Shown one piece after another: positions 20,942-31,759 of a DNA stretch of 64,000 bases; within the stretch, counting starts at the first letter, position 1, and every line of letters starts with the position of its first letter. A program made the position numbers and the translations under genes. The notes under the pieces were generated by a model. That model saw only the letters and a list, made by a program, of their open reading frames with translations. It did no database searches and had not been told where the DNA came from. Source of the stretch: Marchantia polymorpha subsp. ruderalis (taxonomy: Eukaryota; Streptophyta; Marchantiopsida; Marchantiales; Marchantiaceae); assembly GCA_037833965.1 (NCBI GenBank), contig AP031358.1, positions 1,248,001 to 1,312,000 of the forward strand, read 5' to 3'.

Positions 20942-23509
20942 ATGTCGAAGGTCCCCCAGCTACGAGTGTCTCCACTCAGAGTGCCGCAGATCGGTTTGCG
21001 CGCATTCCAGGATGTGTTGACAAGGTTGAAGCTTGATTTCCTCCTGTGGGGATGGAATTGGACGTGTCCGGAGATGGTGCGCGAATATTTGCGGGAGAAA
21101 CACCAGCCCGCGCGCGGATTCCGCCCCCACCCAGAGAGGTGGGACATTAGTCATTGGGCGCAGGTATTAGGAAGGTGTGCAGGCGAGGAAGGGTATCTCC
21201 TCTTCGAGGCCGAAAGCGTGAAGGTGTCGAAGGAGGAAGAGAACTCCTACAATGATCTTTTCAAGGTTGGCAAGCATCCCAAGAACGGCTTCCGGACACG
21301 GGATTACAAAGATCGATTGCGGAGAAATGTCGCGACGGCATTGCTTCAAATATTGCAGCCGACCAAGACCGCCTACATGCATGGTTGGCAAGTGGGATTT
21401 GTGGAGCTAGTGTTGTCAGGAGCTCCTGTTCATTGGGCACGGCTCCTGTGGACGGTGACGCGCCAACATGCGCAAGAAGAGAGAGGAGGGACCCTCAATC
21501 ATCTTTCGCCTTACCTGATCGTGTTCTATCGAGCGATGGGATGTTTGACAGCTTCAGAGCGGGCGCGATTTCCGCTGCTGACCCGGAGTAATCCGGGTAG
21601 ATACTTGCGGGAGGCTGAAGTGGACACAGATCTGGACGAAGCACCTGCCAATCCAGCTCCAGCTCCGGCTCCGGCAAGAGCAGAAGAAGAGCATCGAAGT
21701 GAGCACGCACCGCGGAAGCGGAAATGGGATGAGAGACCAGAAGACAGGCAGCCGGAAGCTCCCGCTGCGCCGACTCGGAGTCGGCCAACCCACGAGCTTT
21801 ACAGCCGGCCGAAACAGAGGGCACGTAAGATGGTGTTGCCAACTAGCAGTGCGGAGACCGGGCATACTCTAGTCCGGCGGAATGTCCTGCCCACGCAGGA
21901 GGAGATAATCGCGCAGGTTCTGGGGAGGTCGATGAACCTCTCTGCGCAGAAGGCGCGGATGCCTTCGGAAGAAGTCAGGCGAACTGAGAGTCGGCCGACT
22001 GCGAGTCGGGCGACTGAAGGTCGGCCAACTGCAGGTCGGCGAGAACAGCGTGTTGAACCGGACAGCAGGCCGGAAGCAGAAGAGAGTTTGGCTGCAGAGC
22101 CAACGACTCTCAGAGAGTCGTCTTCGGAAGAAGACGCTTCTGAGGAAGCGCCTCCAGCAAAGCGACCAAGTGGAGTGAAGACATGCAGAGTGGATCCGAC
22201 TGCCAATCGGACAACTGCTAGTCGGCAGACTGCGAGTCGGTCAACTGAGAGTCGGCCAGATTCGCCGACTGCGAATCGGATAGACCCGGCGACCATTGTG
22301 CGGGCGCCTTCGGCGGACACACCTCCGGCGAAGACACCTTCCGCGCAGATCGCGCCGGAGGAGCAGGCAGTAGAAGTGGGCGGTGCAGAGGCGACAAGAG
22401 TGACTACGGCGCCGACCCCTTCGAGAACAGGAGATCAAGTCGGAGCGGAGGCTCAGGCAGTGGGATCCCCCACTGCCTTGGATATCTTAGCAGGGAGTGG
22501 AGCGGCAGTCGCGGCGGAAGCTGCCACGCGCCACAGTTCAAGGGAGTCGCCAAGAGCTTCTATGGCGACTGAAATCCTCGAAACAGAGGATGAGACGAGT
22601 TCGGAAGAACAGGAAGCGGACTCTGTGCATGGGACGCCAACAAGGGTACTGTGCGAGCAGATAGTGCCACTCTTGCGATATTTGGATCGCAAGGCAGCAA
22701 AGTACGCGAATCCTAGAAAACCGCAGTCTTATGTGGAGTTAGTCAAGAACAAGACGAGGAACAAGGTGGCCATTTGGGCCACTAGGTGCCAAACGTTGGA
22801 GATGAAGAATACTGCCCTCCAACAGCACCTGGCGATCACGAAGAGGCTACAACAAACCCTTCAACAACAGCGTGAGAATGCGGCGATGAAAGCCCAGGAG
22901 GATGTCGAGCTAATGCGGGCAAGGATTGAGTTGGAATTGCAGGAAGAGCGGAGACAAAACCGCATTCTAACAGAGGAGCTTGCGCGCCAGACGCGCGCAT
23001 TAGAGCAAGGTCAAAGCACGCGCAAGGCGGATGAGGAGTTGTTGCGCAACTTGCAATCCGAGTGCGCGGAATTGAGGGCGCAGCGCGCGGAGGCGGAGAT
23101 GCAGCTGACAGAGGTGGAAGGCAGCAGCCGGCGCGATGCGGATCGTACGCGAGAAGAGTTGGTGGCGCGGGTGACCCACTGTCTCAGAGGATACACCCAC
23201 TGGGAAGTGGCGGCGCAAGAGAAGATCACACTCAGGGAGTTTGAGCTTCGGGCGGCGGCGTTGACGGAGGGTGACAGTCGGAGTCGGCGGCGAGTGGCGA
23301 AGAAATTAGAGGCCTTCTTGTCGGGTGCGCGCGATACTATGGCGCACTTGGAGTCGGAAGTGACCGGGGTCCTTCGGCGGCTGGGGTTGCGCAGCCGAGC
23401 GGAAGACTGGCAGGGTAGGGAGATAGTGCGCGGCAGTCCGTCGCGCAGAAGGCGCAGTACTGGATCTGCAGAGTGCAGTAGTGTAGCTTGGTTCCGTGCA
23501 GGCGTTTAG
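20942..23509 (+). CDS. B2 long ORF, unknown protein with coiled coil
   Basis: Open from 20918; I prefer ATG at 20942 because homology to B1 begins there. The first ~220 residues are a compact conserved domain rich in W and R (LLWGWNW, RGFRPHPERW, QVLGRCAGEE, WQVGFVELVLSGAPVHWARL, YLIVFYRAMGCLT). About 225-560 is disordered, charged and repetitive (ESRPTASRATEGRPTAGR, TASRQTASRSTESR). Then comes CEQIVPLLRYLDRK, a long coiled coil (about 605-770), and a basic tail ending RGSPSRRRR. No RT, RNase H, integrase, protease, zinc knuckle or transposase motif is seen. It could be a gag-like structural protein of a non-autonomous element. It resembles weakly (by eye) plant-transposon-associated proteins with GxxVxWAxLL...YL..LY..MG. 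Function is unknown. Confidence 0.7.
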   Translation: MSKVPQLRVSPLRVPQIGLRAFQDVLTRLKLDFLLWGWNWTCPEMVREYLREKHQPARGFRPHPERWDISHWAQVLGRCAGEEGYLLFEAESVKVSKEEENSYNDLFKVGKHPKNGFRTRDYKDRLRRNVATALLQILQPTKTAYMHGWQVGFVELVLSGAPVHWARLLWTVTRQHAQEERGGTLNHLSPYLIVFYRAMGCLTASERARFPLLTRSNPGRYLREAEVDTDLDEAPANPAPAPAPARAEEEHRSEHAPRKRKWDERPEDRQPEAPAAPTRSRPTHELYSRPKQRARKMVLPTSSAETGHTLVRRNVLPTQEEIIAQVLGRSMNLSAQKARMPSEEVRRTESRPTASRATEGRPTAGRREQRVEPDSRPEAEESLAAEPTTLRESSSEEDASEEAPPAKRPSGVKTCRVDPTANRTTASRQTASRSTESRPDSPTANRIDPATIVRAPSADTPPAKTPSAQIAPEEQAVEVGGAEATRVTTAPTPSRTGDQVGAEAQAVGSPTALDILAGSGAAVAAEAATRHSSRESPRASMATEILETEDETSSEEQEADSVHGTPTRVLCEQIVPLLRYLDRKAAKYANPRKPQSYVELVKNKTRNKVAIWATRCQTLEMKNTALQQHLAITKRLQQTLQQQRENAAMKAQEDVELMRARIELELQEERRQNRILTEELARQTRALEQGQSTRKADEELLRNLQSECAELRAQRAEAEMQLTEVEGSSRRDADRTREELVARVTHCLRGYTHWEVAAQEKITLREFELRAAALTEGDSRSRRRVAKKLEAFLSGARDTMAHLESEVTGVLRRLGLRSRAEDWQGREIVRGSPSRRRRSTGSAECSSVAWFRAGV

Positions 23510-24551
23510 AGTAGCAGGTAGTGCAGCGTAGTGTTAGTTAGGACCTTAGAGGGTATAAAGTAGTTCAAGGCGTTTTGCCTTGGGATTCTTCCACTTTCGG
23601 AAGTGCAGATCAGGAACTCACTTTCTCTGCGTGTTTGTGTGTTTAGTTCTTTCACCACGCAAGAGGAGCTACAGCTTGACGAAGGTACCGTATTTTGTAG
23701 CTGAAGGCCTTCGGCTGAATGTTCAGAGCTAGTATACCGGTTAGAGACTTGAGTAGTGTGGATCTACACCTGCGGGTGATTGCCGATGCTCAGAGCCGGT
23801 TGCGAGTTAGAGACTTGAGCAGTTCCCCCTTACACCTTCGAGTGATTTATCCTGATTGTACTCCTACAGGACGTTTCCCCTGAATGCCAAAGTGAAGTTT
23901 TGTTACTTCGTGTAAACCTTGGTTATCAATTCAGGTTACGCTGCAGAAGGCACCCTCAGGGCACACCTCTGTAGTAATTCTAGGAATGACAAGTGCCTAA
24001 GAATTCAAACTCTTCAATAGACTGTTATGGTGTGTGTGTTACTGGATTGTGTCTCAGTTGAGTTTCTCAGTCGGGCCTGTATTCTCTACGCTTGGTGTGA
24101 GTTGAGGGTGACGTCCACCGCGTATGAGTGACTTCGTTCCGAAGTGGGAAGTCCAATCCGGGTTCCCTGCGCTAGCAGAAACTAGCGGAAGGGTTGTAAA
24201 AGCCGGAGTGGGAGTCACTACCTGCAGAGCCTTTGAATGTACTTTTGAGAGACTTTCCCCCTGAAATCCTAAGCGGAGGTCCTGACCGACCTCCGAGTTG
24301 TGCTTTTCCAGTTTCAGGTGTGTGTGTTGAGTGACTTACGCTGCACTGTGCATCCTCCGAGTTGAGCATCCTCCGAGCGGCCTCCGAGTTGAGCACTTGC
24401 AGTATTTCTGGGAGTGACAGTCGCCTGAGAATTCAAACTCTCCAAAAGTCTGTTAAACGTGACACTTTGTACTCTGTGTGTTGCCTCTGTCCCTGTGGGT
24501 TCGACCTTTTTACCACCATACTGCAGTTTTAGCCTTTGGTGGGTTATTACA
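23510..24551 (+). other. 3' region of B2 with internal near-repeats
   Basis: Non-coding, about 1 kb, collinear with 31590-31759 plus 37797-38648 in B1. It holds partial repeats (TTAGAGACTTGAGcAGT and ACACCT.CG.GTGATT at about 23742-23840; ATTTCTgGGAgTGAC at about 23970 and 24400; TCCGAGTTGAGCA at 24357 and 24382). It ends in CCTTTGGTGGGTTATTACA. Confidence 0.7.
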
Positions 24552-24592
24552 TAAGGAGCCGACGACTTCTTTTTGATCCAAGATGTATCCAT

Positions 24593-25633
24593 CTATCCGG
24601 TAGATGTTTTCCAAGTCGTTCGATACTCCCACAAGATAGCATGCAACCTCTTGTCCCAGTTTTGCTTGCTCCCGTCCATGTCTGCATCCTTGGCCAACAT
24701 CATACAAAGAGTGTAGTTGGTCCGCTCCGCCAACCCATTAGCATTGGGTTTGTAGGAAGTGGTCACTCTAGACTTGATGGAAAAATGATCTAACATTGCT
24801 TGGATCAAACTTCCCACAAACTCTCCTCCTCTATCCGACACTAACTCCAAAGGACAACCAAATCTGGTTATGATTCTCTCATACAAAAACCTACCAATCT
24901 CCTTCTCATTAGTAGATTTTAGTGGCCTTGCCTCTACCCACTTGGTAAGATAATCTGTAGCTATCACAATGAACTTATTTCCCCGAGGAGTAAGATTCAA
25001 AGGACCTACAAAATCTATCCCCCATTTTTCAAAAGGACCTAACATTGGAACTGAAATCAAAGGAGGGGTTTTCATGGACTTTTTAGCAAAAGCTTGACAC
25101 ACATCACAACTCTTGCAAAATTCCACACAATCTTTGAAAATACCCTTCCAATGATATCCAGCATCAAGGATCTTGAAGGCTGTTACCTTCCCCGCAAAAT
25201 GTCCTCCACACACGGCACCTTCGTGAAACTCCTTCATGAGTTGCAATGCTTCGCCTCTTCCAACAGCTCGTCGTAGCAGACCGTCAGCTCCTTGATGAAA
25301 TAAGACCTTCTCAATGATCATATAGGGTTGACATCTTTTTACCAATGCATTCTTTTCTCTTGAATGCATACCTTGAGGAAATTCTCCTTTGGAAATGAAC
25401 TTCCAAATCTCCTTGTACTCCTCTAGTACCAATGTCACCGTGTCCATGACCAACAAATCTTCGTCCGGGAAAGTGTCATCCACAGATTGATCTCCTCCCT
25501 CATCATAAGCTCTTGACAACAAATCCGCATTAGCATGCTTCTTTCCCGGTCGATCCTCAATGGTATAATCAAATTCCGCTAGTAGTAGTTTCCATCTAGC
25601 TATCCTCCCCTCAGCATTAGGCTTGTTGAAAAT
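24593..25633 (-). pseudogene. element A integrase (zinc domain and core)
   Basis: The minus frame has the H-H-C-C zinc domain (MKEFHEGAVCGGHFAGKVT and CVEFCKSCDVCQ), then the catalytic core with WGIDFVGPL (first Asp), IVIATDYLTKWVEARPLKST, LVSDRGGEFVG (second Asp), and a catalytic Glu region at YKPNANGLAERTN. It ends at TTWKTSTG where B2 entered. The frame is open from 25522; one stop near 25633 separates it from RNase H. Integrates the cDNA copy into the host chromosome. Confidence 0.9.
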
Positions 25634-26005
25634 TTATTTCAAGGCCTTATGATCAGTCATTATAGTGAATTTTCCACCCGAAAGATAGTGTCGAAACTTC
25701 TTAAGTGAAAAGATGATAGCTAAAGCCTCCCTTTCGGTCACTGAATAATTCTTCTCTGCTTGTACCATCTGTCTACTAGCATAGGCAATTGGATGATCAT
25801 GCTTTTCATCATCAAATTGACTCAAGGTGCATCCTACAACAATATTTGATGCATCTGTATAAAGAAGAAAAGGTTTACCCCAATCAGGTTTCGCCAAAAT
25901 TGGAGCCGTCACCAACGCCTTCTTGAGTGCCTCAAACGCCAACTTCGCCTCTTCATCATTGAAGATGAGCTCGTATTCGGTCCCCTTCTTCATGTAACTC
26001 GTCAA
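25634..26005 (-). pseudogene. element A RNase H domain
   Basis: The minus frame has FEALKKALVTAPILAKPDW, LLYTDASNIVVGCTLSQ, YASRQMVQAEKNYSVTEREA and MTDHKALK, the gypsy RNase H pattern with catalytic TDAS, TEREA and TDH. It is out of frame with the RT by a small insertion near 26005 (an apparent CATCTTGTCATC duplication) and ends at a TAA. Confidence 0.9.
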
Positions 26006-26892
26006 GGCATGAGCTTTGTTGGAGATGACAAGATGAACCTCCGATAGTACCCCACCATACCAAGGAATTGTCTCAACTTGGTCAACGTCACCGGAAAAGG
26101 TAACTCCATGATCCTCGTCACCTTCTCTGGATCCACAGCTATACCATTCTTGAAAATGATGTGCCCCAACAATAAGCCTTCCTCACATCCAAAAATGCAT
26201 TTTTTTGGATTGAGTGAAGCTTTGGCTTCCTCCAAACGTTGGAGTATTTTGATCAAATGATCAAAATGATCCTCCTTCTTCCCGTACACACAAAAGTCAT
26301 CTATGAAATCTCTCACAAACTTTCCAATGAAAGGTTCAAACACCCTATTCATGAACCTTTGGAAAGTGGCCGGAGCATTACATACACCAAATGGCATTAC
26401 TCTAAAGGCAAAAGTTCCCCATGGTGTGGTAAAGGTAGTTTTCAATTGATCCTCTGAAGCAATTTGGATTTGGTTATAGCCACTATAACCATCTCCAAAA
26501 CTATACCACTCATGGCCTGCTACCTCCTCAAAAATCTCATCTATAAAAGGTAAAGGATAGTAGTCCTTCTTTGTGACAGCATTCAACTTCTTGTAATCTA
26601 CACATACACGTAGTTTACCATTCTTTTTCTTCACTATCACAATAGGAGACACCCATTCCGAATTTTCTACCTTATAGATGAAGCCAGCCTCCCTCAGCTT
26701 GTCAATCTCCTCTTTTACCACCACAGCTGTAGGAGGATTGATTCGTCGTTGCTTCTGCCGAATAGGGCGAGCTTTCTCCTCCAACTCAATGTGATGAGTT
26801 TCAAGTGTCACATGCTTCAAATCTTTGTAACTAAAGGCAAAGACATGGATATATTTGCGGAATATATCCAAAAATCTTGCCTTCTCCTCCAT
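26002..26892 (-). pseudogene. element A reverse transcriptase
   Basis: A 296-codon minus frame: RPIRQKQRRINP, EIDKLREAGFIYKVENSEWV, VKKKNGKLRVCVDYKKLN, the first catalytic Asp in SFGDGYSGYNQI (about 131-142), MPFGVCNAPATFQRFM, and the catalytic FIDDF at 196-200, then LGMVGYYRRFI. The order and motifs are those of Ty3/gypsy RT. All catalytic aspartates are present. The frame breaks before RNase H. Confidence 0.95.
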
Positions 26893-26928
26893 GGTAACAT
26901 TTGGACCAAACCTGAGGGTGGAAAGTCT

Positions 26929-28581
26929 TCAACACACCTCCTCCTCGCTCATCTCCACTTTGTCCGGATCTTTCTTCACCCCCGGTCTAGGAAGCAACTC
27001 CATGGCAGCAACCACTTGAACTTGTACATCATCATCTGAAGAGTCGTCTGACGATGTTTCTTGATCAGAAGTTGACATGTCGGTGTCAACTTCTAAAAAA
27101 CTGCCACTCTCCTCACTCTCAAATTCCCAATATTCGTCGGTTGGTCTATCTGAGTCGGTAAGAGAACTTCCTCCTCCTGTCAAATGAACCTTCACCCGAT
27201 GGTTCTTTGGGCCTATCCTCAGATAGCCCTTGTGCCATCGATCAGTAGTTCTCACCGCCCTCAACCAAGGACGTCCCAACAGCAGATCATAACTAGCTTC
27301 CTTGAGTACTTGGAAGGAAAGTAAGGTTTGCACACCTCTCACACTTACCACAACTTTGTCAACCACACCAAGTGGTTTTACCTTCTGTTTGTTGGCCATA
27401 CCAACAATTATACTTGAAGGTCTGAAAAGTCGCATCCCCAACTTCATCAACAATCTTTCAGACATTGCATTTACAGCAGACCCACCATCTACTAGCACGT
27501 CTGAAACATCATGCCCATCGATCCTCACTTCGATCTTTGAGGCATGTGTACATACCTCCGAGGCAGCAGCATCCACCACACCAACTCCCACATTAGTCAT
27601 GTGAGCCTTTCCTTTGGATCTTCGCTTCTTGATCCTTGTGGAGCTAAGGCCTCCTCTCAACTCCTTCCGTATGGCTGGATTTAAAGCAATGAGTTGGCCA
27701 ACTGTGATATTGGCCTTCTGACTTCCTACATCTTCCACCACGTCATACTTAGCTTGAGAAGATGAAATGGAAAAGTCATTCATGCCCAACTTCTTTCTTG
27801 GTACTCTTGGTTGACTTACTCCACTTGATCGTGTACTCCGACTTGGCATGTCCTCCATGGAAATTGACTCATCTGCAAATCGAGCACGTTTCTTTTCATG
27901 TGCAAGGATATCCACCTTCGACTTTGAGCTCTCTCCTTTCTCAAAGGTGCATTGATGAGGAAATACATCAATGGATGCTACTCCCTTATCCTTGGCTTGT
28001 TGTGTGGCCGGTGCATTGTTGTTGTGCCGAACTCCATCATGTTGTTGAGGGTTAGGAGAATTTCGCTGAAAATGAGGACCGCCACAAGTAAAACAAGAAA
28101 CTGCAAAGTTTCCTGGAGGTGGATTTCCTCTTGGAGGATAATTTCCATACCCTCTAGAACTTCCTCCTACATTCTGATTCCTCTTCTCCCACAACTGTAC
28201 TACATTGATCTTGAGGTCTGCTAGAGTTTCCGTAATAGATTTCAACTCATTTTGCAAATCTACATTAGGATTCACCATTGTGGATGAACTAGCAAGATTT
28301 GAATCCATGGATCTTCCTACAATCGGTGGAGTTACTTCTCTAGCCACCAAGCTAGAATCATCATCTTCTAAGCTTTCCTCCATTCTAATAGCAATTCGAA
28401 TGGCTTCAGCTTTAGAAGAAGGCTTCTCATCTCTCACCTTACTTCGAATCTCGGGTCTCAAACCTCCGACGAAGTTCTTCATGAGCATTGCTCGTATCCC
28501 CACCATTGTAGTATCCACTTCGTCTCCACCCTTCCTCAACACCACGTGGAACCTCAACTCTAACTTCTCAGTTCTCTCCAC
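26929..28581 (-). pseudogene. element A gag end and aspartic protease
   Basis: A 550-codon minus frame. It starts in capsid-type sequence, has a damaged zinc knuckle (CFTCGGPHFQRNSP, last Cys replaced by Ser), a charged linker, then a retropepsin-like domain with VLVDGGSAVNAM (family DTGA or DGGSA) and SYDLLLGRPWLRA. An acidic serine-rich tail follows. The upstream capsid half is in another frame (28560-28898), so a frameshift splits gag. Confidence 0.85.
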
Positions 28582-28898
28582 ATAGTCCTCACCTTCTCGT
28601 TCTCTCCTTGTTTCAAGAAGGTGACCTCACACATCAGCTTTTCATAACTTTCATTGGGAAGAAATTTTTCGATGAGGCTCTCCGTCAACGTCTCCCAAGT
28701 GTCCTCCTCCACATGTTCTCTCTTGTACTCCTGGTACCATTTGAGAGCAGAATCCTCCAAGAAATCCGGCAAAAGCATAGCCCACTCAACCTTCTTTCTT
28801 TCATTGTTTCCTATGCACGCCCTCTTGAAGTCCCTAACAAAGGCTTCTACATCCTCATTTTCCCTCCCATAAAACACCGGAAGCTTCCCCATTTTCAA
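28560..28898 (-). pseudogene. element A gag capsid start
   Basis: The minus frame has LPVFYGRENEDVEAFVRDFK, DSALKWYQEY and FLPNESYEKLMCEVTFLKQG. This is the retrotransposon gag capsid domain (family: F.G...P..W......W...F...F). It overlaps the next frame by 22 bases; in an intact element both would be one gag. Confidence 0.9.
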
Positions 28899-29106
28899 CT
28901 AATTTTTTTTTTTTCTATTGGAAATTTATATGGGACTCCCTAATACAATACAAACAACACTAACTCCATCCTTGAGTAATTCATCAAAGGAAACACAAAA
29001 GGAATTGGTTGCTCCAAGATAGCCAAAGCTCTCTTCTCCCCTAGGCATACAATGAGTCTTACCCTCATCATCATCTTCTCCATCATCCGAATGATGATCT
29101 CCATCT

Positions 29107-29535
29107 TCAGTCCGAGCTTGAACCCGCTGAGGTGATTTTCTCCGTTTCAGCACTTAGCTTGCCGTCAAACCCTTCCACAAGTGATTCTAGAAGAGCCTTC
29201 ACTCCGCTGCATTCGTGTCCCGCCGGTAGTCCAATCACTCCGCAATTGTCACAAAAGGTTGCACTTTGGGATTCATGTGGCAATGATGGTCCCAAGTGAA
29301 GTTTCAAATCTCCCAAGGTTCTCTTGCTCCTCAATCTTCTATCCTTGTTCCGCAGTGAACAATTGACAACCTTATGTCCCTCCTCTCCACAATAAAAGCA
29401 AGTCTCACGTTTCACTCTTGGGGATTGATTAACTACTCTTTCTTCAAATTCCACCTTGAATTCTCTTGTATTGGAGTCTAGAGACACTATAACATCCAAA
29501 CCTTGAGGTACTTTCCAGCCCCCTTGATCACTCAT
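29107..29535 (-). CDS. small zinc-knuckle ORF at the start of element A
   Basis: A 142-codon minus frame upstream of gag, with CFYCGEEGHKVVNC (a proper CCHC knuckle) and a second metal-site-like TFCDNCGVIGLPAGHEC. Elements of this class sometimes carry an extra ORF before gag. No other domain is recognised. The 29536-30189 stretch to the PBS is an untranslated leader with no clear frame. Confidence 0.6.
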   Translation of the reverse strand: MSDQGGWKVPQGLDVIVSLDSNTREFKVEFEERVVNQSPRVKRETCFYCGEEGHKVVNCSLRNKDRRLRSKRTLGDLKLHLGPSLPHESQSATFCDNCGVIGLPAGHECSGVKALLESLVEGFDGKLSAETEKITSAGSSSD

Positions 29536-30189
29536 TTTTCCATAAGGTGGAAACCACTCAAAAGGTCTATCCAGAAACGTTATCTACTGGGCCAAAACTT
29601 CGAATAAAGAAACCCAAAACTTTTGCTATCTTATCCTGATTTTGTACCCCCTAAACTTCAAATCATCATAACTTCGTCTCTAGACATGATCTCTCAGTAA
29701 ACTTTTGACTCACACGTAGGTAATCTTCAAATACACACGCGTACGAAGTTTCAAAGCCTAACTTGAAATACACAAAAAGAAATTTACTCTGTACAAACTT
29801 TCCAGAGAGCAAACTTTTGGTACCCGTGAAAACCCCCTCAACTTTTAACTCTCATATCTTTCTGTTAACACATGATCTAGACCTGAAACAAAACGTAAAT
29901 GTTCTCTATCTTCCACTCTAAAATCAATAAAAACTTTGAAAAATACTTTCAAAAATACTTTTTCGGTGTCTAAGATCACTTTTCTCTCAAAAAGACCTGT
30001 TTACGTGTACAAAACGTACAAAATCACTTCTAGGCTATCATATGAGACTATTGGATAAACAAAGGGAATTTCGCTCTCAAGCACACTCTCCGCTCTTTCA
30101 TTCCCCAATGTTAACACCAAGTGATCCCTCATGGATACTTTCTCTCAAGCTAGAAATCGAATCCTAAACATTCCGCCTTCTAGATTGAG

Positions 30190-30207
30190 GTCCCGGCAAC
30201 GGAACCA
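30190..30207 (-). other. primer-binding site of element A
   Basis: Read on the minus strand, TGGTTCCGTTGCCGGGAC follows the 5' LTR after four bases. It is complementary to a tRNA 3' end of the form GTCCCGGCAACGGAACCA, which fits tRNA-Glu by my memory of that tRNA. Confidence 0.75.
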
Positions 30208-30211
30208 AAAA

Positions 30212-30982
30212 TGCAACCTCCGGGCTGACTCTCACTCAGGTTTACCTCAGATGGCTTTTCGGTAGCTCATCATGATTCTAGAAGACTAGGATTCCGCATC
30301 ATACTCATAAGCTAAACACCCTCTCACACAATCTCTCAAGGTATCACTCCAACTCATACACTCATCGACACTCCAAGGTACTGAAAATTCGTCACTCTTT
30401 CATATATGAAACAAGTCTCTACATATGAACTCTCCAAACTTGCTTGAGAGTCTCTTCCCTACCTCTCTATATATACTACTTGAGAATTTACCATAGTAAC
30501 AAATGGTAATTTCTATCTAACTTACTTTTACGAAGATAAACCATAGTAAGGTTGACTAGTTATCAATATGTGGCAACATGCCATTGGCCCCCTAAACTTT
30601 CTAGATGTTTACTAATCCCTAGATTGAGGTGGCGACATGCCATTTGTGCCTTTCCCACTTCTAGAACTTCCACTTTCCACTAAGTCAACATTAGACTTAG
30701 TCTCACCAACGGAATACTCCTTACTTTAGTCAAACCAATCAAAACTAAACATGAAGTTCAAAAGTCTTTTCTCTTGGAATCTAGACTTTTGTACAAGACA
30801 AAATAGAAGTGCTCACTCAAATCTTCTAGAACTTCCCTAGTTATTCCGCCAAGTATAGACATTATAGCTAAACTAGCTAGACTAAGTCATAACTAGCTAG
30901 ATTTAGTCATAACTATCCTAACCATGATTAACTCCTTGGCTAATTCTAGTTTTATTTCACACATGCAATATCTGGTCTTACA
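30212..30982 (-). repeat. 5' LTR of element A
   Basis: 771 bp, TGCAACCTCC to GGTCTTACA in plus-strand text. About seven single-base differences from 18210-18980, so the insertion is fairly recent. Confidence 0.95.
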
Positions 30983-31589
30983 TGTCAACAAGGCGCGTGA
31001 TGAGAAGTTGGACGAAGCGGAGAAGTAATTTGCGAAGTAGTGGGTGAAGCTCGCGGAGGATCTCGATTTTGAGCAAGCTCAGAATCGCATATTGTCAGAG
31101 GAGCTCGTGCGACAGACACGGTTACTAGATCAGTGTCAGAGTGCACGTCAAGCCGATGAAGAGTTAATTCGTCACATGTAATCGCAGTGCGGCGAATTGA
31201 GAGCGCAGCATGCAGAGGCAGAGCTGCAACTGGTAGAGGTTGAAGGCGATCGCCGGCGCGCGACAGATCGCACGCGGGAGGAGTTGGCAGAGCGAGTGAA
31301 CTGCTGCCTCAGAGGTTACACTCATTGGGAAGTGGCTGCGCAGGAGAGAATCACACTGCGCGGGTTAGAGATTCGTGCGGCGGAATTGATGTCGGGTGAC
31401 AGTCGGAGCCGACGACGGGTCGCGAAGAGGTTAGATGCTTTTCTGTCGAGGTCACGAGACGCCATTGCGAACCTCGAGGCAAAGGTGACCGAGGTACTTC
31501 GGCGGCTGGGGTTGCGCAGCAGAGCCGACGACTGGTTGGATAGGGAGTTAGTGCGCGGTAGTCCGTCGCGCAGGAGACATAGCAGATGA
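30983..31589 (+). pseudogene. B1 long ORF, 3' portion
   Basis: It resumes the frame cut at 18209: NKARDEKLDEAEK, stops near 31027 and 31038, then AQNRILSEELVRQTRLL, LRAQHAEAELQLVEVEGD, CCLRGYTHWEVAAQERITLR and EVLRRLGLRSRADDW. This is the coiled coil and basic tail of the B ORF. Three in-frame stops make it dead. Codons from 31197 are open to the normal end. Confidence 0.9.
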
Positions 31590-31759
31590 CGTGGAGTGTA
31601 GTGTAGTGTAGAGTGTTAGGTAGTTAGGACTTAGGAGGTATAAAGTAGTTCAAGGCGTCTTGCCTTGGGATTCTTCTAGTTTCGGAAGTGCAGATCAGGA
31701 ACTCATTTTCTGTGCGCGTTTGTGTACTTAGTTCTGTCAACGCGCAATTGGAGCTACAG

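Larger units (their letters stand above)
19470..24551 (+). mobile_element. unclassified element B, copy 2 (inserted in element A)
   Basis: About 5.08 kb from CGTGGTAACAC at 19470 to GTTATTACA at 24551, collinear with B1. It lies inside the integrase of A, between STG (at about 24593) and SPFRMVYG (at about 19466). Its single ORF is intact, so it is the younger copy. Ends resemble TG...CA, but no direct terminal repeats are visible on comparing the first and last kilobase. About 40 bases (24552-24592) between its end and the A coding sequence belong to neither by my reading, and no target duplication is clear. Confidence 0.75.
18210..30982 (-). mobile_element. Ty3/gypsy element A (full length, split by B2)
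   Basis: Two 771-bp LTRs, about 7 differences, enclose on the minus strand gag, protease, RT, RNase H and integrase in gypsy order. The PBS is next to the 5' LTR (30190-30207) and the purine-rich tract next to the 3' LTR (18981-18997). Removing B2 leaves about 7.7 kb. The RT motif FGDGYSGYNQI resembles the non-chromovirus (OTA-like) branch, and no chromodomain is seen. A few stops and frameshifts make it non-autonomous now. It splits the B1 ORF between 18209 and 30983. A target duplication is not evident. Confidence 0.9.

Noticed and set aside
21799-22320. 173-codon minus-strand frame in B2
   Set aside because: Antisense shadow of the repetitive linker in the 863-codon ORF.
24172-24592. Minus frames at the B2 3' end as coding
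   Set aside because: Equivalent frames in B1 (38369-38653) are in a non-coding 3' part and drift freely.
18210-30982. Perfect 5-bp target duplication for element A
   Set aside because: Flanks CGGTC and TGTCA do not match; I could not define one.
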